A DNA stretch of 64,000 nucleotides from Cardinalis cardinalis. Lineage: Eukaryota; Chordata; Aves; Passeriformes; Cardinalidae. The notes under the pieces are model-generated. The model was not told the DNA's origin. It searched no databases and saw only the letters and a program-made list of their open reading frames with translations. The DNA lies in NCBI GenBank assembly GCA_014549065.1, contig JACDOX010000021.1, positions 2,907,527 to 2,971,526 on the forward strand. Reading direction: 5' to 3'. Both the position numbers and the translations under genes were made by a program. Of this stretch, positions 35,101-45,800 are shown piece by piece. Numbering within the stretch: position 1 is the first letter of the stretch; every line of letters starts with the position of its first letter.

Positions 35101-38100
35101 TGCCAAAAGTGATGCCAAAAAAGGGAAAACACATTTATTGTAAAAAATACTGATTCTAACCAAAANGAGGCTGGGCTCACTTTATTTGTGTGGGATGGTG
35201 GTGCTGGCTCCTTTGCTATGACCTGGGCTGAAAGTCAGGAAAGTAACATTGACTTCCCAGTTGTAAATTTAGCAGAGTTGAACTTGGCTGTAATTAGGTA
35301 AGAAAAGTGGCAATGATAATGGCATTATTCCCTTTAATTTTTTTAATAGTATTTAGTCATATAATAAATCAAAAGGGTGCTCAGTATGAACTTCAAAAGG
35401 ATTCAAGAAGAGATGGCTGCCTCAGCACTCCTCAACAATCCTGTTCAGGATTTTATCTGTCACTTCAAGCACATAAATATCTTACAAGAATCTAGTTCAA
35501 AATTATAATCAGTGATGCCCNTCTGGATTAATTTAGGTTCAAGCATTCAGTTGGTTACTGCTTCCCCTTTGTTCTAAGGCAAAAGATACTGTGGTCAGGA
35601 TACTTGGCTGTAACTCAGGAGATCCGGCTTTTGGTTCTGCTGTTGGCTTTTTGTGTTGCCTCAGACAGGCACTGAAACCCCTCTGTGTTCATGTCAGGGG
35701 ACAATAGGCCTTTTTTTCCCTAAGCTTTCTAGTCTAGAATATAGACTGNTAAGTTCCTTTCAAGCCTGTCTTGATGTGATCCTGGCTTGACAGGAGCAGC
35801 CAGTTACNTGTTCCTGTGTGAGTCCAGCAACAGCCTCCTGCTTCTGCCTCCTTTCATACCAAGCTGTCCTCTCCTTTGAGTTGCAGCTTTCTGGCTTCTT
35901 GTGGCTTTTCTTGCCAGTGTCACAAATATTTAAGGAAAGAACACTTTCTCAGCTACATTTCAGTTGCCCTGTGACCAGANTCTGGTTGTGTTTCTCTCTT
36001 TAGGGTCCTGTGTTTGGGACAGAAGTTAGGCAGAATGTCCCATAGCTCATGCTCTGTTCATAAGGTGCAGCACATGCACAGGGCTGCATCATGGTAACTG
36101 TCCTGGTGGTGTTCTTGGAGCTGGTGTTTTGTTTCCAGCTGCTTGATGGCATAATGCCAGGAGACAGAGAGTCCATGAAATGTGATGGCATAGCTTGGCA
36201 CAGATGTCCTAGGACACATGAAGTCTGTGACCTTGTGACCAGTGTCTCTGTGGACTGGCTTCATGGTTCAGGTGGNCTCAACATTATCTGGGCAAGACGT
36301 TCCCAAGCTTTAGATGCTGATGTGATTTCCTGGTTAAGGGCAAAGGTGTGCCTGCCTCAGGAAGCCTGGTGCTGCAGGAATCTCTGCATAAAGGCTGAGC
36401 TAACCACAGCTCTGAGTCAGCCTCTCTTCTCTGCTTTGATGCTCTCATACATGGAGCAGTTCCAAAGCTTTCTGCTGTACTACGCCTCCAGGGCATGAAG
36501 GTGTGCTTAAAAAGGTGCTCATTTTCCTTTGTACAGCAGTCTTATTTCTGTGCTTGCTTAAGCTTTCTGAGACAGCCTCAGTACTGCTGCTGTGCAGATT
36601 GCTTCTCTGGAGCACTCATCAGAACCTCCTGGTGAGACTGACCACAAAAACCTGAGTGCACTTACATCCTGAAGAATTTCCCCAGGGTTTCAGTATGTTC
36701 TGTACNGTGTCTGTTACCCTTTAGCTTTTGTTGCCAAAGCACCTGCATTCTCACAGACTTGTGGGCAGTACAACAAAGTCACTTCAGTGCATTGAGNACC
36801 ACACCATCATCTGTTAGGTTGGGAAATTATTGACCCAGCAAAGTTAACGTGACAGAAGATACTATTTATAAGTGAATTCCACTGGGGTCTTCATGTCAAA
36901 GGAACAAAAGGAATCATCTNAATTCAGCCAGATATAGACTGGCAACCAGGGTTTTCTCTGGCAACAAATGCCATAACCTGTAAGTAATTTCCAAAATAGA
37001 AGGGTTGTGAAAAAAAGACTGGCAAGTCACTCTGGAGCATCCCAGTTTCTCCTCATGGCCTTCCTTCTTCTCTCACCTGGGAACCATGGCAACAAATAAA
37101 AAGGATGGAAATAAATGTTCTACATAGCTGAAAGTGGCAGGGTAAGATCAGCAGCAGTTCCCATCTTCCCATCACTCAGTCACTGAGTGCTGCATGGCTT
37201 GGTTTGACTGGGAACTAATCCAAGGGGCTGTCCTTAGGCAGTACCCAAGGGGCAGTGAGTGAAAGGAGAGGTTGTTTTCCCATCTCTTCTAGAAGCATGA
37301 AATCCCGGGAGCAAAAATGCAGTCAAGAGGGAAACTGATGTCTGTTTCTTAAGGCTCTTCTGTCATATGTCTTGCATGTTTGTAACTACAACCCCCCCCC
37401 CCCCAAAAAAAAAGAAACCAAAAAACATCACTGAGTCATTTTTGCCTGATACAAAGCAAATTGCTTCTGAAATCAGCAGAGGATTCTGTAGCTTTTTTTC
37501 AGACTGTCATTAATCTTGGCTTGTCTTCAGCTCTAATAATTATATTTGCTTGAATTTCCTTGGCAGATTTCATTAGTTCAATGGATTGTGTTCCTTTCCC
37601 CACTTTAAATATTTAGAATTGTGATTACATCCCATGACTAAGTGAAATAATCACTACACATATGTCTGTGTCTATGTGCTTCTTAGTCATTTTATCACAT
37701 AAGAAGTAGTGTCAGTTATCCCAGATAAAACATGGATAATACTTCCAGAAGATGACATGGTTGATGTATATGAATATGCATCTCAAATAGCTCTATTCCA
37801 TATTCCTGGATTCTGGTTTTTATAAATCTAGGTCCCAGTCTTGCAGCTGGCACACACGTTGACTATGAGCACAGGAGAGCCTCTGTTGACTTGCAGTGCT
37901 GAACTGCCACAGGTGCTGTTTAGCCAGGGTTAAATCCCATCTGCTTTGTGGTGCTACTTCAACAAAACTGGGAGGGAGACTTGTCCCAGCTGCTGCCTTG
38001 ACAGAAGGTTACAGATAAAGGGAGCCAGGGTGGCTGTGGAAACTCTGGGCANTCCTGTGAGTCTGACAGGCTTTGAGGCTTCTGTTTGAGCCAGTGAGGT

Positions 38101-39917
38101 GCTGCCTGTGGGGGGCTGCCAGTCCTGTGACAGCCAAGCATCTCTGAGCCATCACGTGTGCCACGAGATGGAATTTGTCAGGGGCAGACAGGTTCTAAGA
38201 CTACCTGTGGGCCTCTTCTTTTGTCAAGTATTCCTTTCTTCTTTCATACCTTTTGATGATTTTTTTCCTTTTTAGGAGGCAAAATTTGTATTAAGCCAAG
38301 ACTGTCTGCTGGGTCTTCACCCATCTTTTGCTTTATGATTTAAAACCATTTGAAACAGTTGTTACTTGTGCTTATTTATGCCTTTTTTTTTTTTAACATG
38401 GACAAAAGTTAGTCATATAATAAACTCAGAAGTAAATGTGGACACTTTTAAGGTAGAATCTGGTCCTGAAAGCCGTGGAATTTTTGCATGTGTTTTTCTG
38501 CTGAGAAATTCCCAATATAAAATTTTGTTTGCTGAGTAGAACAGTAGCAGTTCAAAGCTGCTGTGCTGTAGTATTACAAATTTTAGTCCCCTGGTGCTGG
38601 AAGCANTAAGACTGAATACCCTATTTCTTTTCAAAACAGCCAGAGTAGAAATGACTAAATGAATTTTTCCTCAAGCTGCAGCTACTTCTGGCTTACAAGA
38701 GTCAATTCAATTGCTCAGGTGACTGCCCTAACATAGTAGAGTATCAGGCAAGACTGCCTGGACTGGCCAGTGTGGCAAGAGGACCTGCAGAGACCCCAAG
38801 ACCTTCTGGGGCAGAACCTGGGGGCCACAGTATATGCCTAAATAACTTTTTTCTTTGGTGCAATGAGCTGCTCTGCAAGCTCTTCCTGCACCATGACTGG
38901 AAGAGTCCCTGGATGATCCCTGTGACAAACACACTGCACAGGCACATTCACTTTGGCTTTTAAGATGACAGCAAAGTGGGTTTGACTTTTACTTTACTCC
39001 TTAAATTATCTATTTCACTTTCCAAAGCTCTGAGCATCTAGCAGGTTCTATTTAGTGCTCCTACAGTCTTGGGAAATGAAATAATGTAGTCTCACAGCTC
39101 CAGAGAGCTTTTTAAGAGCCTGCTGTTGAATACATCTTTCTGACAATGAGGAGTGAAGTATTTTGTATGTGTGTACACACTTCCACATATGCTTGGCCAC
39201 CCCCAGAGTTTTCCTTATAATGTGTGAGCTACTGGGCTGTAAAACTGTTCATACATTGGCACCAATATATCTGTATTAATTTCTGTCCCTCAGACTGCAA
39301 ACACCAGGGCAAATTGCCTGAAGTTAATCTAACAGTGCAATACAGACAGCTGTAATTGTAAACCAAACAGTTGGAATTTGGTGGGCAGGAATAAACAGCA
39401 AAATGTGGCTGGAACTGGAGACTGAATACTTTTTCAAAATTATTTCAGGCAGGCATATTTCTTGTATGTTAATTATTCTGGCATATAAACCCAGATTGGT
39501 CTTCCTGGCAAATGCATGAGTAATTTAAGGATNGCAGGGAAGAACATTTTGAACACAGTAGGACAATATTGTAGTTAATTGATGTATGTTGCATCTTGAC
39601 TCACAGAGAGTGACTCTTGGCTTAGACTAAAAGGAGAAAGAGAAAAAAACCCTCATCTACTTCATGTGTGTGTAGGGGACTGTATCTGAAACCTAAGCAA
39701 TGGATTTTCTTTTCAGAATAATCAGTGCATTCCAGCTGGGTTGGAAAACTACTACTCTGAACAAGACTCCAGCGCTCGAGGGAAATTTTACACGGTCATA
39801 AACCACTACAACCTGGCCAAACAAACCATCACGCGCTCCGTGTCCCCGTGGATGACAGTACTGTCAGAAGAGAAACTCTCTGAACAGGAGACTGAAGCCG
39901 CTGAGAAATCAGCTTAG
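20035..39917 (+). CDS. NSG1: NSG1 (NEEP21) gene, four coding exons, complete 185-aa protein
   Basis: Joined coding exons 20035-20163, 23827-23943, 34492-34602 and 39717-39917 encode a complete protein of 185 residues, the usual length of vertebrate NSG1. NSG1 is a single-pass membrane protein of the calcyon/NSG family. It resides in neuronal early and recycling endosomes and the trans-Golgi, where it promotes recycling of AMPA-type and other receptors. Domains: a cytosolic N-terminal half (residues 1-82) with an acidic/dileucine-like QPLLEDGFD segment, a hydrophobic segment at about 83-103, and a C-terminal luminal half containing two cysteines (CPEGF and NQCIP) and ending in EEKLSEQETEAAEKSA. 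All coding introns are phase 0. The start is the ATG at 20,035 in context AGAATGG, matching the family N-terminus MVKLGNNF. An N at 23,884 leaves residue 63 undetermined. Divergence from the human protein is low and scattered, so the gene looks intact. Confidence 0.97.
21351..21401. repeat. Short inverted repeat, 11-bp perfect core
   Basis: CCTCAGTTACA at 21,360-21,370 pairs perfectly with TGTAACTGAGG at 21,384-21,394 across a 13-nt loop. An imperfect outward extension of TTTTA-type pairs runs to 21,351 and 21,401. Confidence 0.8.
22559..22815 (+). mobile_element. CR1 LINE 3' fragment
   Basis: A clear CR1 3' end in plus orientation. It starts near TAGTGACAGGACAAGGGGAG, passes through GAGGCCCTGGCACAGG and GCCCCATCCCTGGAGGTGTT, and ends in AAGGTCCCTTCCAACCCAGG with a TCTGTGATT tail. 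Compared with the usual element, a block of a few tens of bases is missing near 22,620-22,630. It is 5'-truncated, which is typical of CR1 insertion, and lies in NSG1 intron 2 in the sense direction. Confidence 0.92.
23827..23943 (+). CDS. NSG1: NSG1 coding exon 2 (residues 44-82)
   Basis: The acceptor TTTTTCTTAAAG|GTT and donor AAG|GTAAGC bound exactly 39 codons. It encodes VVVKTKTEYEPDRKKGK through EGVSERFK, the highly charged cytosolic region just before the membrane segment. The N at 23,884 is the first base of codon 63 (NCT: Ser, Pro, Thr or Ala). It is phase 0 at both ends. Confidence 0.97.
23944..34491 (+). other. NSG1: NSG1 intron 3
   Basis: A 10.5-kb intron, the largest in the gene. 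Its notable content is a long inverted repeat at 32,082-32,172 and a dense cluster of N bases at 28,268-28,669. Open frames of up to 138 codons occur but lack family resemblance or splice context. No transposon was confidently recognised. Confidence 0.85.
32082..32172. repeat. Long inverted repeat, perfect 25-bp outer stem plus 11-bp inner stem
   Basis: The arm at 32,082-32,106 is a perfect reverse complement of 32,148-32,172 (25 of 25). Inside it, after one G:T pair and a single-base bulge at 32,108, bases 32,109-32,119 pair perfectly with 32,136-32,146. A 16-nt loop remains. As RNA this is a hairpin of about 37 pairs with one bulge, which is typical microRNA-precursor geometry. It lies in NSG1 intron 3, so it would be transcribed with NSG1. 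Confidence 0.93.
34492..34602 (+). CDS. NSG1: NSG1 coding exon 3 (residues 83-119, transmembrane exon)
   Basis: The acceptor TTTCTTTACAG|GTA and donor AAG|GTAAAT bound exactly 37 codons. The exon begins with the hydrophobic segment (VTVLVLFALAFL followed by TCVVFLVV) that forms the single membrane span, then YKVYKYD and the first luminal cysteine in TCPEGF. The whole membrane anchor is therefore carried by one phase-0 exon. Confidence 0.97.
34603..39716 (+). other. NSG1: NSG1 intron 4
   Basis: A 5.1-kb intron. It contains a C13-A9 homopolymer junction at 37,392-37,413. An open frame of 135 codons at 36,091-36,498 has no recognisable domain. Nothing else stands out. Confidence 0.85.
37392..37413. 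repeat. C13 followed by A9 homopolymer junction
   Basis: Thirteen C run directly into nine A. The length is likely to be uncertain in the assembly and variable between individuals. Confidence 0.9.
39717..39917 (+). CDS. NSG1: NSG1 coding exon 4 (residues 120-185 and stop)
   Basis: The acceptor TTTTCTTTTCAG|AAT opens an exon of 66 codons ending in TAG at 39,915-39,917. It encodes NNQCIPAGLENYYSEQDSSA, the conserved KFYTVINHYNLAKQ block and the C-terminal EEKLSEQETEAAEKSA. It forms the luminal C-terminal half of the protein, which in the family takes part in receptor-complex contacts. Confidence 0.97.
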   Translation, partial: NNQCIPAGLENYYSEQDSSARGKFYTVINHYNLAKQTITRSVSPWMTVLSEEKLSEQETEAAEKSA

Positions 39918-41525
39918 TATGATAAGCTAATTATTAAAACTATGTCATTTGAAGGTAACTAAGGGACTTCAAGGAACTTTTCATTAAATATAATTATGGA
40001 TAATTTAGAGGTTACTCATGTTTATGGTGTAACTGCTTCTGTTTGCTGATACTGCTTTGCAAAAAAAAAAAAAAAGAAAAAAGTGAAAACAAAAACTTGC
40101 TGCAGAACATTCATGGGCATAACCCCAGGTGCATATCAGCATTGCTGTAGAGCTTTGACACCATTTTCAATGTTAAAAAAAATCCAATGTTAGATATGTT
40201 CTTGCAGTTTATTGGATACTGATAGATTTTGTCACTGGATTTTCAGGGCTTGGACCTTAGATAAATCATGTGTTCTGTTGTCTGAACAGATAATTTATTA
40301 AGTTTTTGAACTCTTTGTCATTTTGCAAACTGAAACACCCCAGCCATAACTAGAGTGATCTCTTGTTTAGCTGAAAGCTGTAAGTAATGTTTTGTTTGGG
40401 CTCAAGCAAGAATGATAGTCAGCACTGACATCGGGGCATAATGTAATGACTTGTATGGAGAAAGAAACTGTCAGGTCGCATTTTTCCTTACATTTCCTTT
40501 CCTGTTTTTGTAAGTGATAATGAAGTTCTCTGCAACAAGGCATGCTCAATGTTTTCTTATTGCTGTCAGCAGGATTTAACTGCATTTCCACTGTGGCTTT
40601 AGCATCTTGGTAAGGATGTGCACTGAAACACAAACTAGATAGACTTATGGAAAAACACAGGCAGTTTTAGTGGTGGGTGTTGAGGATAGTGTAAAAAATA
40701 TACAGTTCAGGATGTTCTAATGAGAAATTACATCTTTTGATCATACTAAAGAGGCAGAAAGTCTATTCACAGTACATGTAGTCCACTATGTCATTTGTTG
40801 GATACAGCTAAAGGAGTAATATGTCTAAATTTTCTCCTGTATTACATAACATTTTCCCTTTTTATTAGTTAGAAAGAACTTTCTGTTTATGTATGTTTTG
40901 CAGTTTGATACTTTTTAAAACATGGAGCATCACAAGTGAAACAGTAGCGTGTTAGATACCACAACTGGCTGTTAAAGCTCCATGTGAAAGAGAGTGAAGA
41001 GTAGAACTGTTTGTGTATGGCTTGGGAGGGGAAAAGATGTAGAAGAACATAGTATTGTGGATGCACGTTAAAGTTCCATTGTAATTACAAACTTACCTAT
41101 TCTTTGTGTGAAATCATGTTTTCATTTTATTATAAATCTTAAATATACATTATAAAAAGACATCTTATTAATTTAACATACAAAAGTGTGTGAAGCATCT
41201 GGGCAAGCAAGTTGCCTTTTTATTCATGTAACTTGAATGGGACAAGGTAGAGTGGACATGTCAAAAGTTCCTTTTTTTTAAGGGGAAAACATCAGTAAAA
41301 GCTGTTTCTCAAGATTTGTAGTAGAACAAATGTGGTCAGATCTACTTCTCTTTTTTTCCAGCAGAAGCCTGTCATCCCAATACAGTAAAAATAACCATTA
41401 TGACTCAGTGCTCTAAATTTGATAGGAAATGTGTATTACACAGTGCAGCTGTGAAAGGCTTTTTATTAAGTCATCATGGTATGTGGAATGCCTAAGAAGC
41501 AATAAACTATGTGCCAAATTTTTCT
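39918..41525 (+). other. NSG1: NSG1 3' UTR
   Basis: AT-rich sequence after the stop codon, carrying an A15-type tract at about 40,062-40,080 and no coding potential. The end is placed after AATAAA at 41,501-41,506. Later hexamers at 41,857-41,862 and 41,926-41,931 could give a longer UTR of about 2 kb. Confidence 0.65.
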
Positions 41526-41931
41526 TTGCAATTAAAAATATCAAGCTTATGTGAAGATCTTTAAAACATACCATGTTTGCATTTTCTAACAGGTATCTGC
41601 TTTATTGAATAGAATTGATTCACATGTAACTTTTGACATTTTCACCCTGTGTATAGTAAAGAATAAGAATGATGCTACCTGTTGCAGAAAATGTATAGGC
41701 ATATACATTTCAGAAGAGAGATAGGAAAACACACACATTTCATATCAGCATACTTATAGAGGACATTCAGATTTTACAGGATGGAAAGGTCTGTTTCCCA
41801 AGACTGTTCTAAATAGAAATGATTCACGATTCATCTCCTCCCCTTAAATTTAGGACAATAAAAACTTTAATGCAAAAGGAAATACTGATGAGAAACAACT
41901 TCTTTTTCTCCTCATAACAATAGACAATAAA
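41501..41931 (+). terminator. Candidate NSG1 poly(A) signals
   Basis: AATAAA at 41,501-41,506, 41,857-41,862 and 41,926-41,931. The first is followed by T-rich sequence (TTTTTCTTTG). All three lie before the end of convergent STX18, so both genes can terminate without overlap. Confidence 0.5.
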
Positions 41932-42592
41932 AATCAGTAAGCCTTACAATCTAGGAGAAACAGATTGTTTATGCTTCTTGAAGTCAAAACAGTTTTCNGT
42001 CTGATTAATCAGGAGGGAGTTTATTGAGTCTTATCTAAACTTGGTTTTGAGACTTTTTTTAGTTAACAAATTGCTCCCAAGTTTAGTACTTTGAAGAGTT
42101 TAATTGTCTATCCTTTGGCTTTATTCCAGCATCCCAGAACATCTGTTTCATTGCACAATCTGTTTGTGTTGTATTCTCTCTTTTCACTTACAAGTAAAGC
42201 TCTTTCCTTGACTCCTNATCATTATTAGTACCATTAGATCAAGCTGATTTCTGAGACAAGTAGTTTCAAAGGATTAGAAGTAAAGGTCATTTATGTGCAA
42301 AGTGATCACTGTGTACTGAAGTGGTGTGATGAAATAAANGCCTGAGACAGCGTAGATGCTTCTGCACAGTGACAGTTTTCTCTTGCTCTGGGATGGGAGC
42401 TGGACTTTTCACAGCACAGGAGGGTGGCTGTGACAAAACCAGTATTGTTGCTTTTTCTTCTGTTAGGTCTGCTCCAGCTTGTAGCTTTCTTCACAGCTTT
42501 TTCAAAGACTTTTTATGTTCTCCAGAGGATAAGTGTGGTTTTATGTTTGATCCAGGGATTTAAAATGAATGTACTAATGGATATATGCACAA

Positions 42593-42598
42593 TTTATT
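42593..42598 (-). terminator. Candidate STX18 poly(A) signal
   Basis: TTTATT on the plus strand is AATAAA on the minus strand, 130 bases after the STX18 stop codon. If used, the 3' UTR would be short. Further minus-strand hexamers exist beyond it (for example 41,462-41,467), which would place the end inside the NSG1 3' UTR. Confidence 0.5.
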
Positions 42599-42727
42599 TA
42601 CTGGAAAACATTTCCATCATAGAGGTATGAGAAAATGCATAAAATACGTAAGTGTGCTGTTACACCCTGCTCCATGAGAAAACATGTCAGAACATTTACA
42701 AGCAGCATGGAGCCAATATATGTTTAA

Positions 42728-42823
42728 TTAATTATCATACCAGTCCAGGAAAAGCAAGGAGAATGAACACATCACAAGGAAGAAAAGGATCCATACTCTA
42801 AATCCAGCATTGTTTTTGATGGC
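42728..42823 (-). CDS. STX18: STX18 last exon (residues 305-335 and stop): membrane anchor
   Basis: The acceptor CTCACAG|GCC starts 31 codons and a TAA at 42,730-42,728. It encodes AIKNNAGFR followed by the hydrophobic tail anchor WILFFLVMCSFSLLFL and the terminal DWYDN. This is the C-terminal anchor that inserts the SNARE into the ER membrane. Confidence 0.97.
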   Translation of the reverse strand, partial: AIKNNAGFRVWILFFLVMCSFSLLFLDWYDN

Positions 42824-45800
42824 CTGTGAGAGAAAGGTTATCCCTGTTACCATTACCAGTAAATACAATTTCCACAGTGGCAACTCAGCATGCCTGTTTG
42901 TGGCATCACCCTTCCCTCCCACAAGAGAAACAGCAAAATTTGACCTTAATTTCAGGTGAATACAAGTCAGGTTGGCTGATACGTCTTTAGATTTATTACA
43001 CTGAAGTCACACTCAAAATCTTAAAATTGCACATACCAAACTTCAGGAGCTATATTGCAAAGTACATGCTTCAAAGTTAGTTTTAAGTTTCAGAAGTGAA
43101 ATTCCTTGATTAAAAGGAATCAGGCCTTCATCTTTCTAATAAAAATCTGACTTGAAACAAATGAAAAAACAACAAAANCAAACAACAAACAAACAAAAAC
43201 AAAATCCCTGACACTTCTGGAGGTAACTTAGTCACTTATTTCAGTCTCAGAGCCAGTATTTTTCTTGACTACTCCATTTCAAAACTGAGACCAGCATGGG
43301 ACTTGTTTTTTGCTCTCATTTTTTAGATTTACATAAGGATTTTTTTTATTATGATAGAAACACTAATATGACTAACGAAGTTTATTTTACCACTTTTCAC
43401 AACTGTTTCTCAGGATGGTTTAGGAAAATTAGTNCCACCTAAAAATGTGAAAAGTGCAATAAAATACAGCTTCAGTTTTTGCCATGTTTGGTGCACTTTT
43501 CAGAAGAGCAGAGCAGTGGACAACTCATCCTTGAGATACCTTTTCTTTGTACTCTCAGGAGGGAGAAAGAAGTGAGGCATTTACTCAGTAGCCTAATTTA
43601 GGAACTCCATTTTTATTGAAATCTCAGTTCCCAAAATAAAACATCCTTTCCTTCTATTCAGTAAAGGTGGAAGAGGTTTGTTTACTAGGAGCATGCAAGA
43701 GGTGTTCAAAATCCCTTCTGCTAACACTCAGCATTCTGTTTCAGCCATTTCAACACTGTCTTATAGTGGTAGTCTGCAATTTCTGCCCCCCACTTCTTTG
43801 TTTTAAAAAAACTTCACAGGTGCTTAAATGCAAGCCAGGTGACCTTCATGTTTAAAAACTGCTGAGGCCAAGTAGATTTCTGCAGTCCTGTGTAGCTATT
43901 CAGATCATGCTTAGCAAGTGTGAACTATTAAGAAGCTCAGCTACCTTGAACAGTTTTCCCAAACCCCTGTCCTGACACCCAACACCCACTGCACCAGTCC
44001 CATGGGTGAGCTTGCACGTGCTGTTTTAAAGCAACAGCTGGAAAAAACTGAGAGTTAAGAGAAATGAGTCTAAAACACAACTTCAAGATATTACCTCTCT
44101 TATGTCTTCATTGCCTTCTTTTATATTCTCTGTTGCACCCACAACTAATTGATGGATATTGTCAATATCAGTCTCCTGTTTAAAAAATAAATAAAATTGA
44201 CAAACAGTAATGAATGTTACAAAAAAGAAAACAACCAAAAAAACAACAGTTCCAANGACTTGGGGAACAAACAGAACTCAAAAGTACAATAAAATCTGGT
44301 ATTACAAACATCTTTGTTTCATTGATGCAAAGGCAGACAGTAATACATTATAGTTGTAATTTCTTTATTGATGATTTTACAAACCTGTATGGAAACCACC
44401 AAGACCAGCAGCAAGTCTCCCATTTATCTAGAGTCAAATCTAACCTGTCTGATTTTTCCCAGCTCTTCTGGAAAAGGTGACAACATTTCCAGAAAGGATG
44501 ATGTTACATAACACATTTAACAGAACACCAGTTCTGAGGCAGAGNGATCCTTCTAACACATATCTCTCATTTTGCATTCTGGTACATACTAGTAAGTAAC
44601 AACAGTAAATATCTTGATTTTGAATTTGAAAAACAAAAGTATTTTCCTTCACATTTGTACTGAAGATTCGTTAATTTTATATTCACAAATTGGCAATCAA
44701 GACAAAAATNCCCCCAAGAAAATCTTCAAGTTGTATTTGCTGCTGTAGTATTAANTTATACTAACCTGTTGCAAGACTTTCTCAGTGAATATCTCTTGCA
44801 ATCTGGAGATTTCCACCACTTTTCCTTCAATTTGTCTTGGCAAAGAACAGAAACACTCCATTAGAAACTAGTGCAAACATGTCTTGCTGCTGCAGATTCA
44901 GACCCTCCAGCCCAGTAAGTGGCTGCTCAGGAGGCCACTGTTCTGTCAGTTGTCTGTGAGGCAGCAATAACAGGGACTAGGGCTTGGACAGTGCCTGCTT
45001 GGAAGACAACCAGCCCCCAGTGAAGCCGTGGGAAAGGCACCCCCAGAAATAGTCAGTGAGCAGNTTTCACTGCCAGGGTATTTCACCTGTCTCCCTTCTT
45101 TCATTTCNTATAATACCATCCATGCTGGGCATTAAGCAATTGATTTTGACACACCCTTTTCATATGCTACTCTGGTGTGTGCACTNCACCTGGCCTAGGA
45201 CTGATACCCAAAAGTCAATTTCTAGCTCAAGTGGCTGTTTGGGTGTTCTGCACAGCTGGGGAGAGTGATGGCACCACTGCCTGCCTCTGCANGGGGTCAG
45301 CAGTGGCACCTCCCCTCCTGCCATCTGCATATCCAGCAGACAACAGGACAGAAATGGAAAATTTAGTACTTTAAAATGTGGGTAAGGGAGAATGTAAGAA
45401 TGCCTTCCAAATGTAACCAGTGCTGCCATTCTTTACACTGTGGGACAGCACATGGTTCCTTTCCTGGGCACTGGTGTCCCAGGAGCAGGCAGGTGTCCTG
45501 CAGCCAGTGCCCTGCACATGGGGACTGACTGGGGCATGGGACCAGCACGGGCCACTGTCTGTCAAGTGACAGAAAACTGTACCTGACTTCATCGAAGAGA
45601 TTGTTCATTTCACCAACAAGTCTCTGGTTCTCCTGTTCAAACTGGAAAAAGGGGAAATGACACATGAACTTTGAAGGTTTAACTTCCCAGAAGTGAGTCT
45701 GAAATAACAGGTACATGTTTGAAGAAGGGTAACAGTGTATCCCANAGAGAAAGGTTTAGTCTTCTGACTAAAGAAAAAAAAATTATTTCTTTGAACATCC

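Noticed and set aside
36091..36498. A 135-codon frame in NSG1 intron 4
   Set aside because: No domain or family resemblance; it would conflict with clean phase-0 splicing of NSG1 around it. Best explained as chance.
45363..45716. A 117-codon minus-strand open frame
   Set aside because: Only 45,583-45,641 is real coding sequence, an STX18 exon. The rest is intron read through both splice sites.
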